A stretch of DNA of 64,000 bases from Actinomadura flavalba DSM 45200 (GCF_000374305.1 NZ_KB894093.1:1674001-1738000), one strand, 5' to 3'; positions 18,982 through 27,851 are shown, counted from the stretch's first letter. Made by a program: numbers and translations. Notes: generated by a model from the letters alone, not told the origin.

Positions 18982-20760
18982 ATGGACATGCTTCCTCGGG
19001 TTGTGCCGCCGCGGTTGGCGCCGGACGACGGGCTGCGGGACTGGGGCGCGGACGAGGCGGCACCGCCGCAGATGCCGGTGCGGAGGATGTGGTCGCAGGG
19101 GCGGGCCGCGATCCGCGGGACGGCCCCGGCGCGGCGGTTGGCCGCGACGGTGGCGGGGGCCGCCGCCGACGGCGGGTACGCGTTCGCCGGATGGGAGTTC
19201 TCCGCGAAGCGCGACGGGCTGACCGAGGCGCGCACCGAGGTCCGGTGGGACGACCCGCGCGCCGGACGGGTCCACGCCGCCGTCATGGTCCGGGGCCTGC
19301 CGGACGGACGCGACGACGAGATGACGTGCGAATGGGCCGTCGTCGCGGACGCCGAGCACGGCTGGCGGTGGGACATGCAGTCCCCGTGCACCCGGCTGCG
19401 GCTGGTCGGGGAGGAGTTCGCCGACCCCGCCGGGTTCGAGGTGTCGGACGACGTCCTGTACTGGAGCCTGCACCTGTGGGACGACGAGGACGTCGACGAC
19501 CTCGTGGGCAGACTGGGCGACCCGGAGCGCAACATCGCGCTGATCGTGGTCGACATCGGTTCCGACGACCCGGAGGCCGCCTCGCACGGCATCTTCCCCG
19601 GCGTGTGCACGCTGGCGCTGGTGGAGGAGGAGTCGCGGCAGGTGCTGAACCGGCTGCTGCCGCAGCGGCCCGTGCCGTCGTGCGGCGTCCGGTATCTGCC
19701 GGCGCCGGTGCTGCCGGGGACGAGCGACCAGCGGTTCGGCAACGGGAACGCGCGCCGCCGCGCCACGTACCAGCGACTGGTGGACGACGCGCTCGCCGCC
19801 CGCGCGGCGGCGGAGCCGGTGGGCCTGGCGGCCGAGGCGGTGACGCTGCTGCCCGCGCCGCGCGAGGACGCGGGCGGGCTGCGCCGGCGGGTGTGGCGGC
19901 TGGAGCAGGAGCTGGCCGAGGCGCGGCGGGAGCGGGCGGAGGCCGAGCGGACGCGGCAGCGCGCGGAGATCCGCGCGGACGCGGCGCTCGCGCGGGCGGA
20001 GCGGCTCGCCGCCGATCTGGCCGCGCGGCCCGAGCCGGAGCCGGAGGTCGACGCGGACGCCCGCCGCGACGCGCTGGAACGGCGGCTGGCCGAGGTCGTC
20101 GCTGACCGTGACGTGTACGCGGAGGCGCTGGAGATCGCGGAGGAGGAACGCGACCGGGCCGTCCGGCAGCGGGGGCTGCTCGCGGTGCGGCTGGCGCGGC
20201 TCGCCCCGCAGACCGAGATCGAGGAGGAGACGGGCACGCAGGACGTCCCGGACGACTTCCGCACCCTCATCGCGGAGGCCGCCCGCTTCACGACGCTGAT
20301 CCTGGACGACCTCGACCGCACGGTGGCCGCCACGCTCGACGGCTATCCGAAGGCGACGGTGTGGCGCCGCAAGACGTGGGACGCCCTGGCCACGCTCGAC
20401 GCCTACGCGGCGGCGAAGCAACGGGCCCGCGAACAGGACGTCACGGCCGTGCCGCACCTGTCGGACGTGCACGCCTTCATTCGCGGGGGCGGCGACGGCG
20501 CCCTGATCAGCGCGAACGTCGTCGCGCTGGGCGAGTCCGACACGGTGGACGCCGACCCCCGCTACCGCAACGCCCGGATGTTCCGCGTCCGTCCGGCCAC
20601 GCAGCCGACCGGCATCGCCTACTTCGCCGCGCACATCAAGATCGACGGCCCCCGCCCGCCGGCTCCCCGCCTGCACTTCTACGACGACACCGACGGCGCC
20701 ACCGGCCGCATCTACGTCGGCCACATAGGCCCGCACCTGCCCACGTCGCGCACGAACTAG
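18982..20760 (+). CDS. Large protein with central coiled coil, unknown family
   Basis: The 592-aa product has three parts. An N-terminal domain (about 1-280) is rich in Trp and Asp (WDDPRAGRVHAAVMVRGLP, SDDVLYWSLHLWDDEDVDD). A long Arg/Glu/Ala coiled coil covers about 300-430. A C-terminal alpha/beta domain (about 440-592) ends with IYVGHIGPHLPTSRTN and contains RLHFYDDTDG. ATG 18982 has no ribosome site, but GATACT sits 8 nt before it, so the mRNA may be leaderless. I do not recognise the family; the C-terminal module recalls uncharacterised actinobacterial proteins, so a defence or scaffold role is only speculation. Confidence 0.8.
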   Translation: MDMLPRVVPPRLAPDDGLRDWGADEAAPPQMPVRRMWSQGRAAIRGTAPARRLAATVAGAAADGGYAFAGWEFSAKRDGLTEARTEVRWDDPRAGRVHAAVMVRGLPDGRDDEMTCEWAVVADAEHGWRWDMQSPCTRLRLVGEEFADPAGFEVSDDVLYWSLHLWDDEDVDDLVGRLGDPERNIALIVVDIGSDDPEAASHGIFPGVCTLALVEEESRQVLNRLLPQRPVPSCGVRYLPAPVLPGTSDQRFGNGNARRRATYQRLVDDALAARAAAEPVGLAAEAVTLLPAPREDAGGLRRRVWRLEQELAEARRERAEAERTRQRAEIRADAALARAERLAADLAARPEPEPEVDADARRDALERRLAEVVADRDVYAEALEIAEEERDRAVRQRGLLAVRLARLAPQTEIEEETGTQDVPDDFRTLIAEAARFTTLILDDLDRTVAATLDGYPKATVWRRKTWDALATLDAYAAAKQRAREQDVTAVPHLSDVHAFIRGGGDGALISANVVALGESDTVDADPRYRNARMFRVRPATQPTGIAYFAAHIKIDGPRPPAPRLHFYDDTDGATGRIYVGHIGPHLPTSRTN

Positions 20761-20775
20761 GGCTGTGTTTGCTTT

Positions 20776-20794
20776 GCCGCGACTTCGTCGCGGC
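20776..20794. terminator. Short hairpin after the coiled-coil gene
   Basis: GCCGCGAC and GTCGCGGC pair across a TTC loop just after the stop at 20760. It could terminate that gene. Confidence 0.5.
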
Positions 20795-20812
20795 GGGACC
20801 AGGGCCCTTTTG

Positions 20813-20878
20813 GTGCCGCCCGGGAGAGCATGATCATCCTCCCTTCGGTCCGGATGATCATGCTCTCCCGGGCGGCAC
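20813..20878. repeat. 27-bp perfect inverted repeat (long hairpin)
   Basis: The arms at 20813-20839 and 20852-20878 are perfectly complementary over 27 bp around a 12-nt loop (TCCCTTCGGTCC). The stem begins GTGCCGCCCGGGAGAGC and includes TGATCATCC. It sits between convergent genes and could terminate both. Its length and perfect pairing are more than a terminator needs and suggest an interspersed palindromic element. Confidence 0.85.
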
Positions 20879-21015
20879 GGCCCTGACCCGAGTGGTTCGC
20901 GTGTATACGACTACGCGGTTCTTGATCACGTTCTGTACAAGGGCCACGGGGTCGGGCCTCTTGGGCTTGCGTTGGAGGCGTGCCGGGTCGTCGCGACGGA
21001 ATGGGTGCCGAGGGC

Positions 21016-22926
21016 TCAGTCCTCGGCGAGCACGATCACCGTGTCGTCGGCCGTCAGGGTCAGCGGCGCGGCCTTCGGCGGGTTGAGGATGACGCCGTAG
21101 TCCGGCGGCACGTGGAACCGGTCGTGCAGCCGGTAGCCCAGGGCCGTCTCGCCGCGCCGCCGGGCCGCCTCGATGACGGTCGCGAAGTTCGCGACCGCGC
21201 CCGGACGCAGGTAGTCCGAGGCGGGTTTGAGGTACAGCTCCGATCCCTCGGGGTCGAGCAGGTCGGTGAACACGTCGTGCAGGTGCCGGTTCTCCGAGAG
21301 CTGCGTCAGCATGAGGCTGATGAGCTTGTCGCTGACGATGAAGTCGTCGGCCTTGGTGACCTGGGCGACCTCGCGGTTGGCGTCGTCGTGGATCTCCGAG
21401 ACGATCGAGTACGGGTCGCCGTGCGGTTCCTCCAGGTCGCGCAGGTGCAGCAGCGTGACGAGGGTGCGGGCGTCGGCGTGCTGGGGGTCGAGGCCGGCGT
21501 CGCCGAGGACGATGATGCGCTGGAAGCCGATGACGCCGAGCTGTTCGAGCTGCCCCCGGTCGGTGGGGTCGCAGCGGACGAACGCCACGTCGAGGTTGGC
21601 GAGCGTGCCGAGCCCGGCGCGCGGGTCGTCGTCGCTCGGCGCGGCGATGGTGAGGTGCGAGCCGGGTTCGACGAACGCGTCCAGCAGCTCGATGATCTTG
21701 ACGCCGCGTTCGTTCCACCCGGCGAGCAGGGTCCGTTCGGCCTTGGGCACCGTCGCGGCGGCGGTCGCGACGGCGTCGGTGACGACGGGGACGGGTTCGT
21801 CGGCGAGGCGGATGAGCAGGTCGTCCTCGGCGAGGACGATGATCTCGTCGTCGGCGGCGATGACGCGGCCCGGCGGCGGGTTCACCAGGACGGTCCCGGC
21901 GGCCGTCCGGACGCCGACGGGGATGCCCAGCTCGTAGGCGCTGAGCGCGGCGCCGTAGGTGCGCCCGGCGAGGCGGGGTTCGGGCCGCATGTAGAACTCG
22001 TGCCCGGCGTAGTTGAGCAGGTCGAGGCAGACGGTGGACAGCCCCGACTGGCGGTGCGACTGGACGATGAGCTGGATGGCCATGTCGTCGGCGTCGATGA
22101 CCTGCGCGGACGGCCCGCCCGCGAGCCGCGCGGCGGGCAGGTTGCCCGAGTGGTGGACGGCGGCGACGACGTGCGGGCGCTCGCCGTCCCAGGCGCGGGC
22201 GCCGAGCGAGAGCAGCACCTTGATGACGTGGTTGTCCGAGTCCTGCACGGGCGGGGCGAGCACGATGATGGACCGGGCGGTGGACGGGCTGACGAGGTCG
22301 AGGTCCTCGATCTTGAGCGGGTTGCCGCGGCGGCAGACGACGCGGGTGCGGCCGGTGTCGCCGATGCGGCGGCGCAGCGCGTCCTCCATGTCGACCTTGT
22401 CGCGGTCCGCGAGGATCGCGATGCGGGACCGGCCCTGGCCCTTGTTGGCCTCCGCGAGTTCCGCGACGACGGTGAAGACCTGCTCGGACCAGCCGAGGAT
22501 GACGGTGTGGCCGCTCTCGACGATCTGCGAGCGGCCCTTGCGCAGCTCGGTGATCTTGCCTTCGAGGCCGGTGGTGAGGACGCCGATGAGGGCGCTGACG
22601 ATGAAGATGCCGCCGACGGTGGCGGCGAGCATGAGGGCGAGGAACGGCCCGGAGCCCTCGTCGTCGCCCATGGTGCCGGGGTCGAGGGTGCGCAGCAGGC
22701 TGCGCCAGATCATGCCGCCCCAGTGGCCGTTGGCGTCGGTGTCGCGCGGGGACAGCAGCGTCGCGAGGGTGGCGACGACGACGATGAGGACGGCGGAGGC
22801 GAGCCCGAGCCAGGCGATGAGGGCGGGCGTGCCGCGGGCCATGGTGCCGTCGAACCAGTAGCGGAGCCGGTCCCGGCGTCTGGCGAGCCGTCTCCGGCGC
22901 GGCGAGGTGGACGTTCCCCGGCGCAT
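21016..22926 (-). CDS. CASTOR/POLLUX-related ion channel protein with RCK domains
   Basis: The 636-aa membrane protein has a basic N-terminus and a helix at about 35-60. A pore-loop region and second helix follow (about 90-130, FLALMLAATVGGIFIVSALIGVL). RCK/TrkA_N-like domains come next: HTVILGWSEQVFTVVAEL (about 140-157), and a later copy around RTLLAGWNERGVKIIELL. This matches bacterial relatives of plant CASTOR/POLLUX channels. It would gate K+ or other cation flux in response to a ligand bound by the Rossmann domains; the ligand is unknown. Confidence 0.9.
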   Translation of the reverse strand: MRRGTSTSPRRRRLARRRDRLRYWFDGTMARGTPALIAWLGLASAVLIVVVATLATLLSPRDTDANGHWGGMIWRSLLRTLDPGTMGDDEGSGPFLALMLAATVGGIFIVSALIGVLTTGLEGKITELRKGRSQIVESGHTVILGWSEQVFTVVAELAEANKGQGRSRIAILADRDKVDMEDALRRRIGDTGRTRVVCRRGNPLKIEDLDLVSPSTARSIIVLAPPVQDSDNHVIKVLLSLGARAWDGERPHVVAAVHHSGNLPAARLAGGPSAQVIDADDMAIQLIVQSHRQSGLSTVCLDLLNYAGHEFYMRPEPRLAGRTYGAALSAYELGIPVGVRTAAGTVLVNPPPGRVIAADDEIIVLAEDDLLIRLADEPVPVVTDAVATAAATVPKAERTLLAGWNERGVKIIELLDAFVEPGSHLTIAAPSDDDPRAGLGTLANLDVAFVRCDPTDRGQLEQLGVIGFQRIIVLGDAGLDPQHADARTLVTLLHLRDLEEPHGDPYSIVSEIHDDANREVAQVTKADDFIVSDKLISLMLTQLSENRHLHDVFTDLLDPEGSELYLKPASDYLRPGAVANFATVIEAARRRGETALGYRLHDRFHVPPDYGVILNPPKAAPLTLTADDTVIVLAED

Positions 22927-23239
22927 CAGTGCCCTCCCCGTGCGAACCCGGCGTGCGCGAACCGGGGCAAGACAATCATGGATCGCGGAGCCGGGGCGCG
23001 GATCGTCAGGGATCGTCCGGGTTGGGCGTGGCGCCGCCGTGGGTCAAGCACGGGTCAAGCAACGGTCGTCGCCGCAGAGATTGTCGGCGGGTGCCAGGGG
23101 ACCTGCCGACGGGTGCGATTCCCCTGCCGCCACGGGCCTGACGGTCTCACCCGCACCGCGAGGGTTTCCCGGCACCGGGCGTTTCCCGCAGTCACTCGCG
23201 GGAAGTCTGCCATTGTCAAGGGAACGGAGGCGATCAGGC
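22927..23239. other. Intergenic region upstream of the anti-sigma factor gene
   Basis: About 310 bp lie between divergent genes. It contains a tandem GGGTCAAGCAC-like repeat (about 23042-23061) and a TTCCCGC/GCGGGAA hairpin near 23190-23205. I can assign no clear promoter boxes. Confidence 0.4.
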
Positions 23240-23647
23240 ATGAAGGTCGTGATCGAAATGACCCTGCCCCGGGACGCGGGCAGTGCGCCGCTCGCCCGGC
23301 ACACGCTCGATGCCTCCCTGCGCGGCCTCGGCGTGGATTCCGACGTGCGCGCCGACATCGCGCTCGCGCTCGGTGAGGCGTGCGCCAATGTGATCCAGCA
23401 CGCGCGCTCCAGCGACGAGTACGAGGTGCGGGCCCTGCTCGACGACCTGCGCTGTGTGATCGACGTCATCGACGGCGGCGGCCCGGACGCCGGCCAGGTC
23501 GACTGGGAGGCCACGCACGCCTCGCTGTACGCCGAGAGCGGGCGCGGGTTGCAACTTATGCGGGCATTCACCGAAGACGTGAACATTCTCGAACGAATAC
23601 ACCGAGATGGGTCGGTCGTCCATTTCGAGAAGTCATTGGCGCGCTGA
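23240..23647 (+). CDS. Anti-sigma regulatory factor (RsbW/SpoIIAB-type kinase)
   Basis: The 135-aa GHKL ATPase has the N-box in ALALGEACANVIQHA and the G1 box in CVIDVIDGGGP. The GRGLQLMRAFTEDV motif follows. Such proteins bind a sigma factor or phosphorylate a STAS partner. A STAS gene follows 66 bp downstream, so the two form a likely partner-switch pair. ATG 23240 follows GGAGG at 9 nt. No sigma gene is nearby. Confidence 0.9.
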   Translation: MKVVIEMTLPRDAGSAPLARHTLDASLRGLGVDSDVRADIALALGEACANVIQHARSSDEYEVRALLDDLRCVIDVIDGGGPDAGQVDWEATHASLYAESGRGLQLMRAFTEDVNILERIHRDGSVVHFEKSLAR

Positions 23648-23713
23648 ATTCGCGCGTTAGTCGGTTATCCTCGGGGGCAGGACGGGTCACGTCAGAGCCC
23701 CCGGGGGAAAACC

Positions 23714-24061
23714 GTGGAATTCAGTGCCGGACATCGCCGTTACGGCGACCGTGTGATCGTTTCGCTGGACGGCGATCTCGACGTCAACACCAGCGAGCGG
23801 CTGCGCGCGACGCTCCTCGACGTCATCGAGGAGGGAGCCGGACGCCTGCTGGTCGATCTCGACGGCGTCACCTTCCTCGACTCGACCGGGCTCGGCGTCT
23901 TCGTCGGCGTCGCGCACCGGCTGCGCGCGGCCAACGGCGAACTCGCGTTCGCCGGGGGCAACGACCGCGTCCGGGGCGTCTTCCACGTCACGCAGCTCTC
24001 GCGCATCTTCCCGATGCACGAGTCGGTCAACGCCGCGCTGGCCGTGGGCGAACCGCACTGA
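23714..24061 (+). CDS. STAS-domain anti-sigma factor antagonist
   Basis: The 115-aa single STAS domain carries LVDLDGVTFLDSTGLGVFVG, with the conserved phosphoacceptor Ser in DSTG. It is the expected partner of the adjacent RsbW-type kinase: phosphorylated when resting and, when dephosphorylated, binding the kinase to free the sigma factor. PP2C phosphatases at 26.7 and 30 kb could reset it. The start is GTG 23714. Confidence 0.92.
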   Translation: MEFSAGHRRYGDRVIVSLDGDLDVNTSERLRATLLDVIEEGAGRLLVDLDGVTFLDSTGLGVFVGVAHRLRAANGELAFAGGNDRVRGVFHVTQLSRIFPMHESVNAALAVGEPH

Positions 24062-24062
24062 C

Positions 24063-24100
24063 GCGAAAGCGGCCCCCGCCGGAGCGGGGGCCGCTTTCGC
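24063..24100. terminator. Strong bidirectional terminator
   Basis: A perfect 17-bp stem (24063-24079 with 24084-24100, beginning GCGAAAGCGGCC) closes on a CGGA tetraloop. It separates the convergent STAS gene and the secreted-protein gene. Confidence 0.9.
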
Positions 24101-24106
24101 GCGCGG

Positions 24107-24784
24107 TCAGCCGGTGACGGGCAGGTCGCCCTTGACGGGCCGGGGCGCGGGCGCCTCGTGCAGCGGCTTGCCGGGCTTGGACGGCGTCGCGGCCGGACGC
24201 GCGGGCTTCCCGCACGTCGCCGACGACACCTTCAGCGCCTGCATCCCGCCGCCGGGCAGCGGCAGGTCGACGGCGAGCCCGGTCACGCGCAGCCGCCCGT
24301 CGGGCAGCCGCTCCTGCTTGTTGAGGACGAGGCCGCCCTTGCCGAGCCCCTCCACCTCGAACGGCACGGTCGTGTTCGGCGGCGGGCTCACCGCGAGGCG
24401 GCGGCCGAGCACCGACGCCTGCGCCAGGTGCGCCTCGCCGCGCCCGTCGCGGCACACGGCGGTGACGGCCTCGGCGAAGAGCCGCGCCGTGGGCACCTTG
24501 ACGTCGGCCACCTTGGACGAGGCGCGGCCCGGCGCGGCCTTGACGTCGAGCACCCCGGCGTCGATCAGCTTGGTGTGGTTCGTCCGCAGCAGGCTGCGTT
24601 CGGCGGGCGTCCCGGTCGACCGGACGGCGGGCAGCGGCGGCACCGCGACCGGCCCGATCGCGGTCAGCCCGTACGCGGACCCCTCGCCGGACGGCTGGGC
24701 GTGCGCGGGGGCGGCGACGCCGGTGGCGAGCGCGGCGAGGGCACCGGCGCACAGCAGGCGGCGGGCGGTCGTCATCGAGGACAT
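24107..24784 (-). CDS. Secreted choice-of-anchor P-like protein ending in LPVTG
   Basis: The 225-aa protein has a signal peptide ending near PAHA-QPSGEG. Its beta-rich mature domain (SAYGLTAIGPVAVPPLP) resembles the choice-of-anchor P group of actinomycete surface proteins. A Pro-rich linker follows. The chain stops directly after KGDLPVTG, a sortase-type LPxTG motif, with no hydrophobic helix or basic tail behind it. Without those, normal sorting to the wall is not expected. GGAG lies 7 nt before ATG 24784. An L,D-transpeptidase gene lies just upstream on the same strand. Confidence 0.75.
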   Translation of the reverse strand: MSSMTTARRLLCAGALAALATGVAAPAHAQPSGEGSAYGLTAIGPVAVPPLPAVRSTGTPAERSLLRTNHTKLIDAGVLDVKAAPGRASSKVADVKVPTARLFAEAVTAVCRDGRGEAHLAQASVLGRRLAVSPPPNTTVPFEVEGLGKGGLVLNKQERLPDGRLRVTGLAVDLPLPGGGMQALKVSSATCGKPARPAATPSKPGKPLHEAPAPRPVKGDLPVTG

Positions 24785-24831
24785 GGTTCGACTCCGTTTC
24801 AGGTGGTGCGGTGAGGTCCGGCGGGAGGGTG

Positions 24832-25623
24832 TCAGCCGGTGATGTGGACGAGAGTCCCGAGCGGGACCTTCGCCAGGGCGGCCAGCGCGTCGGCGGGCAC
24901 GCGGACGCAGCCGTGCGAGACGGCGCGGCCGAAGGCGGAGGCGTCCGGCCAGCCGTGGAACGCCACGGTGCCGGGGCCGCCGCCGAAGGTGTCGAGCGTG
25001 GCCGAGTGCGCGCCGAGCGGGATGATCAGCGGGCTCGGCTGCGGCTTGCTGGGCTTGAGCTGCGCCATGACGAACGTGCGCCCGGCGGGCGTGGGGGTGG
25101 CGGCGGCGCCGACGGCGACCTTCCAGGTTCCGGCGGGCCGGCCCGACCGGCGGACCGTCAGCGTGCGGCGGGCGACGTCGACCTTGACCGTGTAGGGAGA
25201 GCGGGCGGTGCGCAGGCCGTCGGCGCGGCCGGTGATCCAGCCGGTGGCGCCGTTGGGGCGGCTCGGCAGCAGCACGCGCATCCAGTCGCCGGACGTCTCG
25301 ACGACGGGCACCCAGGTAGGGCCGCCGAGCTGGCGGGCGGGAAGCGTCGCGATGACGGTTCCGCCGGGCTTGTCCAGGACGGGCTGGGGCTTGGACGGGT
25401 GCAGGACGGTGCCGTCCGCGTCGTCGCCGCTGTCCAGCGGGGCTCCGGGCACCTTGGTGAACGTCGTGGCGTCCGGCGTCTCGCCCGGCTCGGCCCGCGC
25501 GGGGCCCGGCGAGCCGGGGGAGGGCGCGGCGTCGGCGCCGGACTCGGCGCCGGACCCGCAGGCGGCGAGGAGCAGCGGCAGCAGCGCCGCGAGGGCGAGG
25601 CGTGCGCGCGGATGGTGGGTCAC
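24832..25623 (-). CDS. L,D-transpeptidase (YkuD), lipoprotein
   Basis: The 263-aa protein has a lipoprotein signal with LLLAAC at about 17-22. An SH3-like region (about 80-135) and a C-terminal YkuD domain follow. The active site reads HGWPDASAFGRAVSHGCVRV, with catalytic Cys and both His. Such enzymes make 3-3 crosslinks in peptidoglycan outside the membrane. GTG 25623 follows GGAGGAGAACC. Confidence 0.92.
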   Translation of the reverse strand: MTHHPRARLALAALLPLLLAACGSGAESGADAAPSPGSPGPARAEPGETPDATTFTKVPGAPLDSGDDADGTVLHPSKPQPVLDKPGGTVIATLPARQLGGPTWVPVVETSGDWMRVLLPSRPNGATGWITGRADGLRTARSPYTVKVDVARRTLTVRRSGRPAGTWKVAVGAAATPTPAGRTFVMAQLKPSKPQPSPLIIPLGAHSATLDTFGGGPGTVAFHGWPDASAFGRAVSHGCVRVPADALAALAKVPLGTLVHITG

Positions 25624-26073
25624 GGTTCTCCTCCGGGAGGCTTCATGCCCCTCCCGATAAGGACATCGGGAAAAACGTTTACGGTTCGCATCTCGCGGCA
25701 GGCTAGCGCCGCGTTCCCGGAGCGTGTCCCGTAGTCGGAGAAAGTCGGGGCACTTTTCTCGTCGCGCCCGGCCGCCATATTGGTTAATGCACGGAAATCA
25801 TTGGCCTTAATGGGTATGTGGGGTTTAAAGGGCAAGTTGGAGCGTTCTATCCCAGATCGGACGAACGCCCCGGCCGGTGCGAGGGGTGGTGAACCCACAG
25901 TGAGGGATGGCCGCGTTCGGGCGTCCGGGCGCCGGAAGCCCGTCGCGAGCGGTACATTTGCCGCGCGGCAAGTACCAGCCGTGCGGCGGCTCGGGAACCG
26001 GCCTCGCGGAGGCAGGGGAGGAACCGTGGGCACGGGCTGGCGCGACGACGACCGGCCGGACGGCCGTCCGCGC
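25624..26073. other. Intergenic region with an AT-rich patch
   Basis: About 450 bp without a convincing gene. The patch 25780-25840 is unusually AT-rich for this window and may hold the promoter of the L,D-transpeptidase gene on the minus strand. No conserved operator or RNA motif is recognised. Confidence 0.4.
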
Positions 26074-26556
26074 TCAGGCGGGCAGCGAGACCGAGCCGCC
26101 CTCACCGGCGGTGCCGCCGCGGTGGGCGGCCTCGTGGAACTGCCCGAGACCCCACAGCAGCGCCTGCTGCGCCGTGGGCGGCATACCGGACAGGACGCGG
26201 GTCAGTTCCTCGCGCCGCCGCGACGTCAGCCGCTCCAGCAGCTCACGTCCCTCGCTCGTGAGCTGCACGGTGACCTCGCGCCGGTCGTCGCGGCCGACGT
26301 CGCGCAGCAGCAGGCCCGCGGCCTCCAGCCGGTCGCACAACCGGCTCGCCGACGAGACGAGCGCGCCCAGCTCGCCCGCCAGGGTGCTCACCCTGACCGG
26401 TCCGCGCTCCACGATGAACAGGGCCCGGAGCTGCGTCGCCGGAACCGGGACATCCGGGGCGTTGTGGACACGCGCGAAGACGTTGAGCAGGGTGTGCGCC
26501 ACCTCGTCCAGAGCCGCCGCCGTCGCGGCGGCGTCCTGACCCGAGGCACCGACCAT
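26074..26556 (-). CDS. MarR-family transcriptional regulator
   Basis: The 160-aa winged-helix protein has the recognition segment VSTLAGELGALVSSASRLCDRLEAAGLL and the wing DRREVTVQLTSEG. It is divergent from a PP2C-type phosphatase gene, 100 bp away, and may control it. The start ATG 26556 is preceded by GGGGGGC; an ATG 12 codons upstream is possible. Confidence 0.92.
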   Translation of the reverse strand: MVGASGQDAAATAAALDEVAHTLLNVFARVHNAPDVPVPATQLRALFIVERGPVRVSTLAGELGALVSSASRLCDRLEAAGLLLRDVGRDDRREVTVQLTSEGRELLERLTSRRREELTRVLSGMPPTAQQALLWGLGQFHEAAHRGGTAGEGGSVSLPA

Positions 26557-26656
26557 GCCCCCCACTGTTACATACTGCGTCGGCCCCGGCATCTCACCCC
26601 ACCAAGCTCGCCCGGGAAAGCCCAGGCGGTAACCTCATCACCCAGGCGAGGACACC

Positions 26657-27808
26657 ATGCAGTCTGCCCCTTTGCACGCTCTTGAGCATGCCCTCTGGAG
26701 CGTGGAGCCGCCGGGGCTGCTCTCCCGCGCCGCCGCGCTGATCTTCGAGCACACCGGCGTCCCGGCGGAGGTCTACCTGATCGACTACCGGCACACCCAC
26801 CTGGTGCCCGTCGAACCCGACCTGCCGCTGATCCCGGTGGACAACACCCCCGAGGGCCACGCGTTCGCGGCACAGCAGATCGTCACGACCGACGACGGCG
26901 CCCTGGTGCTGCCGCTGACCGTCTACGGCGACCGCAGCGGCATCCTCATCCTGCGCACGACCGAACCGCAGGACGAGGACGCCCGGGAGGCGTACGCGGG
27001 TCTGGCGGGCGTGCTCGCGCGGGCGCTGCGCCTCGCCGACGCCCACACCGACCTGCCGCGCCGGCTGCGCCGCCGCGCCCGCCTCACCCTCGCCGCCGAG
27101 ATGCAGTGGGAGCTGCTGCCCGGCAGCGCGTGCAGCACCGACGAGTTCCGGCTCGCCGGGCAGCTCGAACCCGCCTACGCGGTGTGGGGCGACAACTTCG
27201 ACTGGTCGATCACGTCCAAGCGGCTCACGCTGACCGTCAGCAACGGCACCGGGACGGGCACCGACGCGGCGGCGCTGACCCACCTGGCGATCAGCGCGCT
27301 GCGCAACGCCCGCCGGTCCGGCGGCGACATCGTCGAACAGGCCGCCCTCGCCGACCAGACCCTGTACGCGGCGCACCGGGGCAGCCAGCACCTGGCGACG
27401 CTGCTGCTGGACTTCGAGCTGGGGACGGGCCGCGTCCGCGCCATCGACGCGGGCTCGCCCCGCGTCTACCGGCTGCGCGGCGGCGTCATCGACAGCGTCG
27501 ACTTCGAGGCGCAGCTTCCGCTCGGCATGTTCGGCGACACGCACTACAGCGTGCAGGAGTTCACCGTCCGCTACGGGGACCGGCTGATCGTGGTGAGCGA
27601 CGGCGTGCACACCGCCGAGTCGCGCGCGGGTGAGCTGTACGGCAAGTCGGCGCTCGTGCAGGCGATCCGCGACACCCGTTTGCAGCCGCCGTCGGAGGCC
27701 GTGCGCGGCTTCATCCGCCGCTTCCTGGAGTACCACGACGGCGCCGAGCCGCGCGACGACGCCGTGGTCGTCTGCCTGGACTGGCGCGGCGGCGCCCCCA
27801 CCGAGTGA
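26657..27808 (+). CDS. PP2C/SpoIIE-type phosphatase domain protein, altered metal site
   Basis: The 383-aa protein has a GAF-like N-terminal region (about 10-125) and a C-terminal SpoIIE-type phosphatase domain. VWGDNFDW (177-183) and VVSDGVHTAES are present, as is the closing DDAVVVCLDW. The usual D-V-x-G-H-G motif reads VSNGTGTG (194-201), so its metal-binding Asp is replaced by Asn196. Activity may be weak or lost. It probably acts on STAS-type antagonists in partner switching. Confidence 0.88.
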   Translation: MQSAPLHALEHALWSVEPPGLLSRAAALIFEHTGVPAEVYLIDYRHTHLVPVEPDLPLIPVDNTPEGHAFAAQQIVTTDDGALVLPLTVYGDRSGILILRTTEPQDEDAREAYAGLAGVLARALRLADAHTDLPRRLRRRARLTLAAEMQWELLPGSACSTDEFRLAGQLEPAYAVWGDNFDWSITSKRLTLTVSNGTGTGTDAAALTHLAISALRNARRSGGDIVEQAALADQTLYAAHRGSQHLATLLLDFELGTGRVRAIDAGSPRVYRLRGGVIDSVDFEAQLPLGMFGDTHYSVQEFTVRYGDRLIVVSDGVHTAESRAGELYGKSALVQAIRDTRLQPPSEAVRGFIRRFLEYHDGAEPRDDAVVVCLDWRGGAPTE

Positions 27809-27813
27809 CGGAC

Positions 27814-27845
27814 GCGCGGACCCGCCGGGGACGGCGGGTCCGCGC
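27814..27845. terminator. Bidirectional terminator
   Basis: A 13-bp stem GCGCGGACCCGCC (27814-27826) pairs with 27833-27845 around a GGGGAC loop, between convergent phosphatase and response-regulator genes. Confidence 0.85.
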
Positions 27846-27851
27846 CGAAGG

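Noticed and set aside
23042..23061. Tandem GGGTCAAGCAC-like repeat as an operator
   Set aside because: It is only two short imperfect copies in a divergent gap with no supporting promoter, so it is not listed as a site.
23095..23150. A tRNA- or RNA-like stretch with GGGTGCGATTCCCC
   Set aside because: No cloverleaf can be formed: acceptor and anticodon stems are missing. It resembles a T arm by chance.
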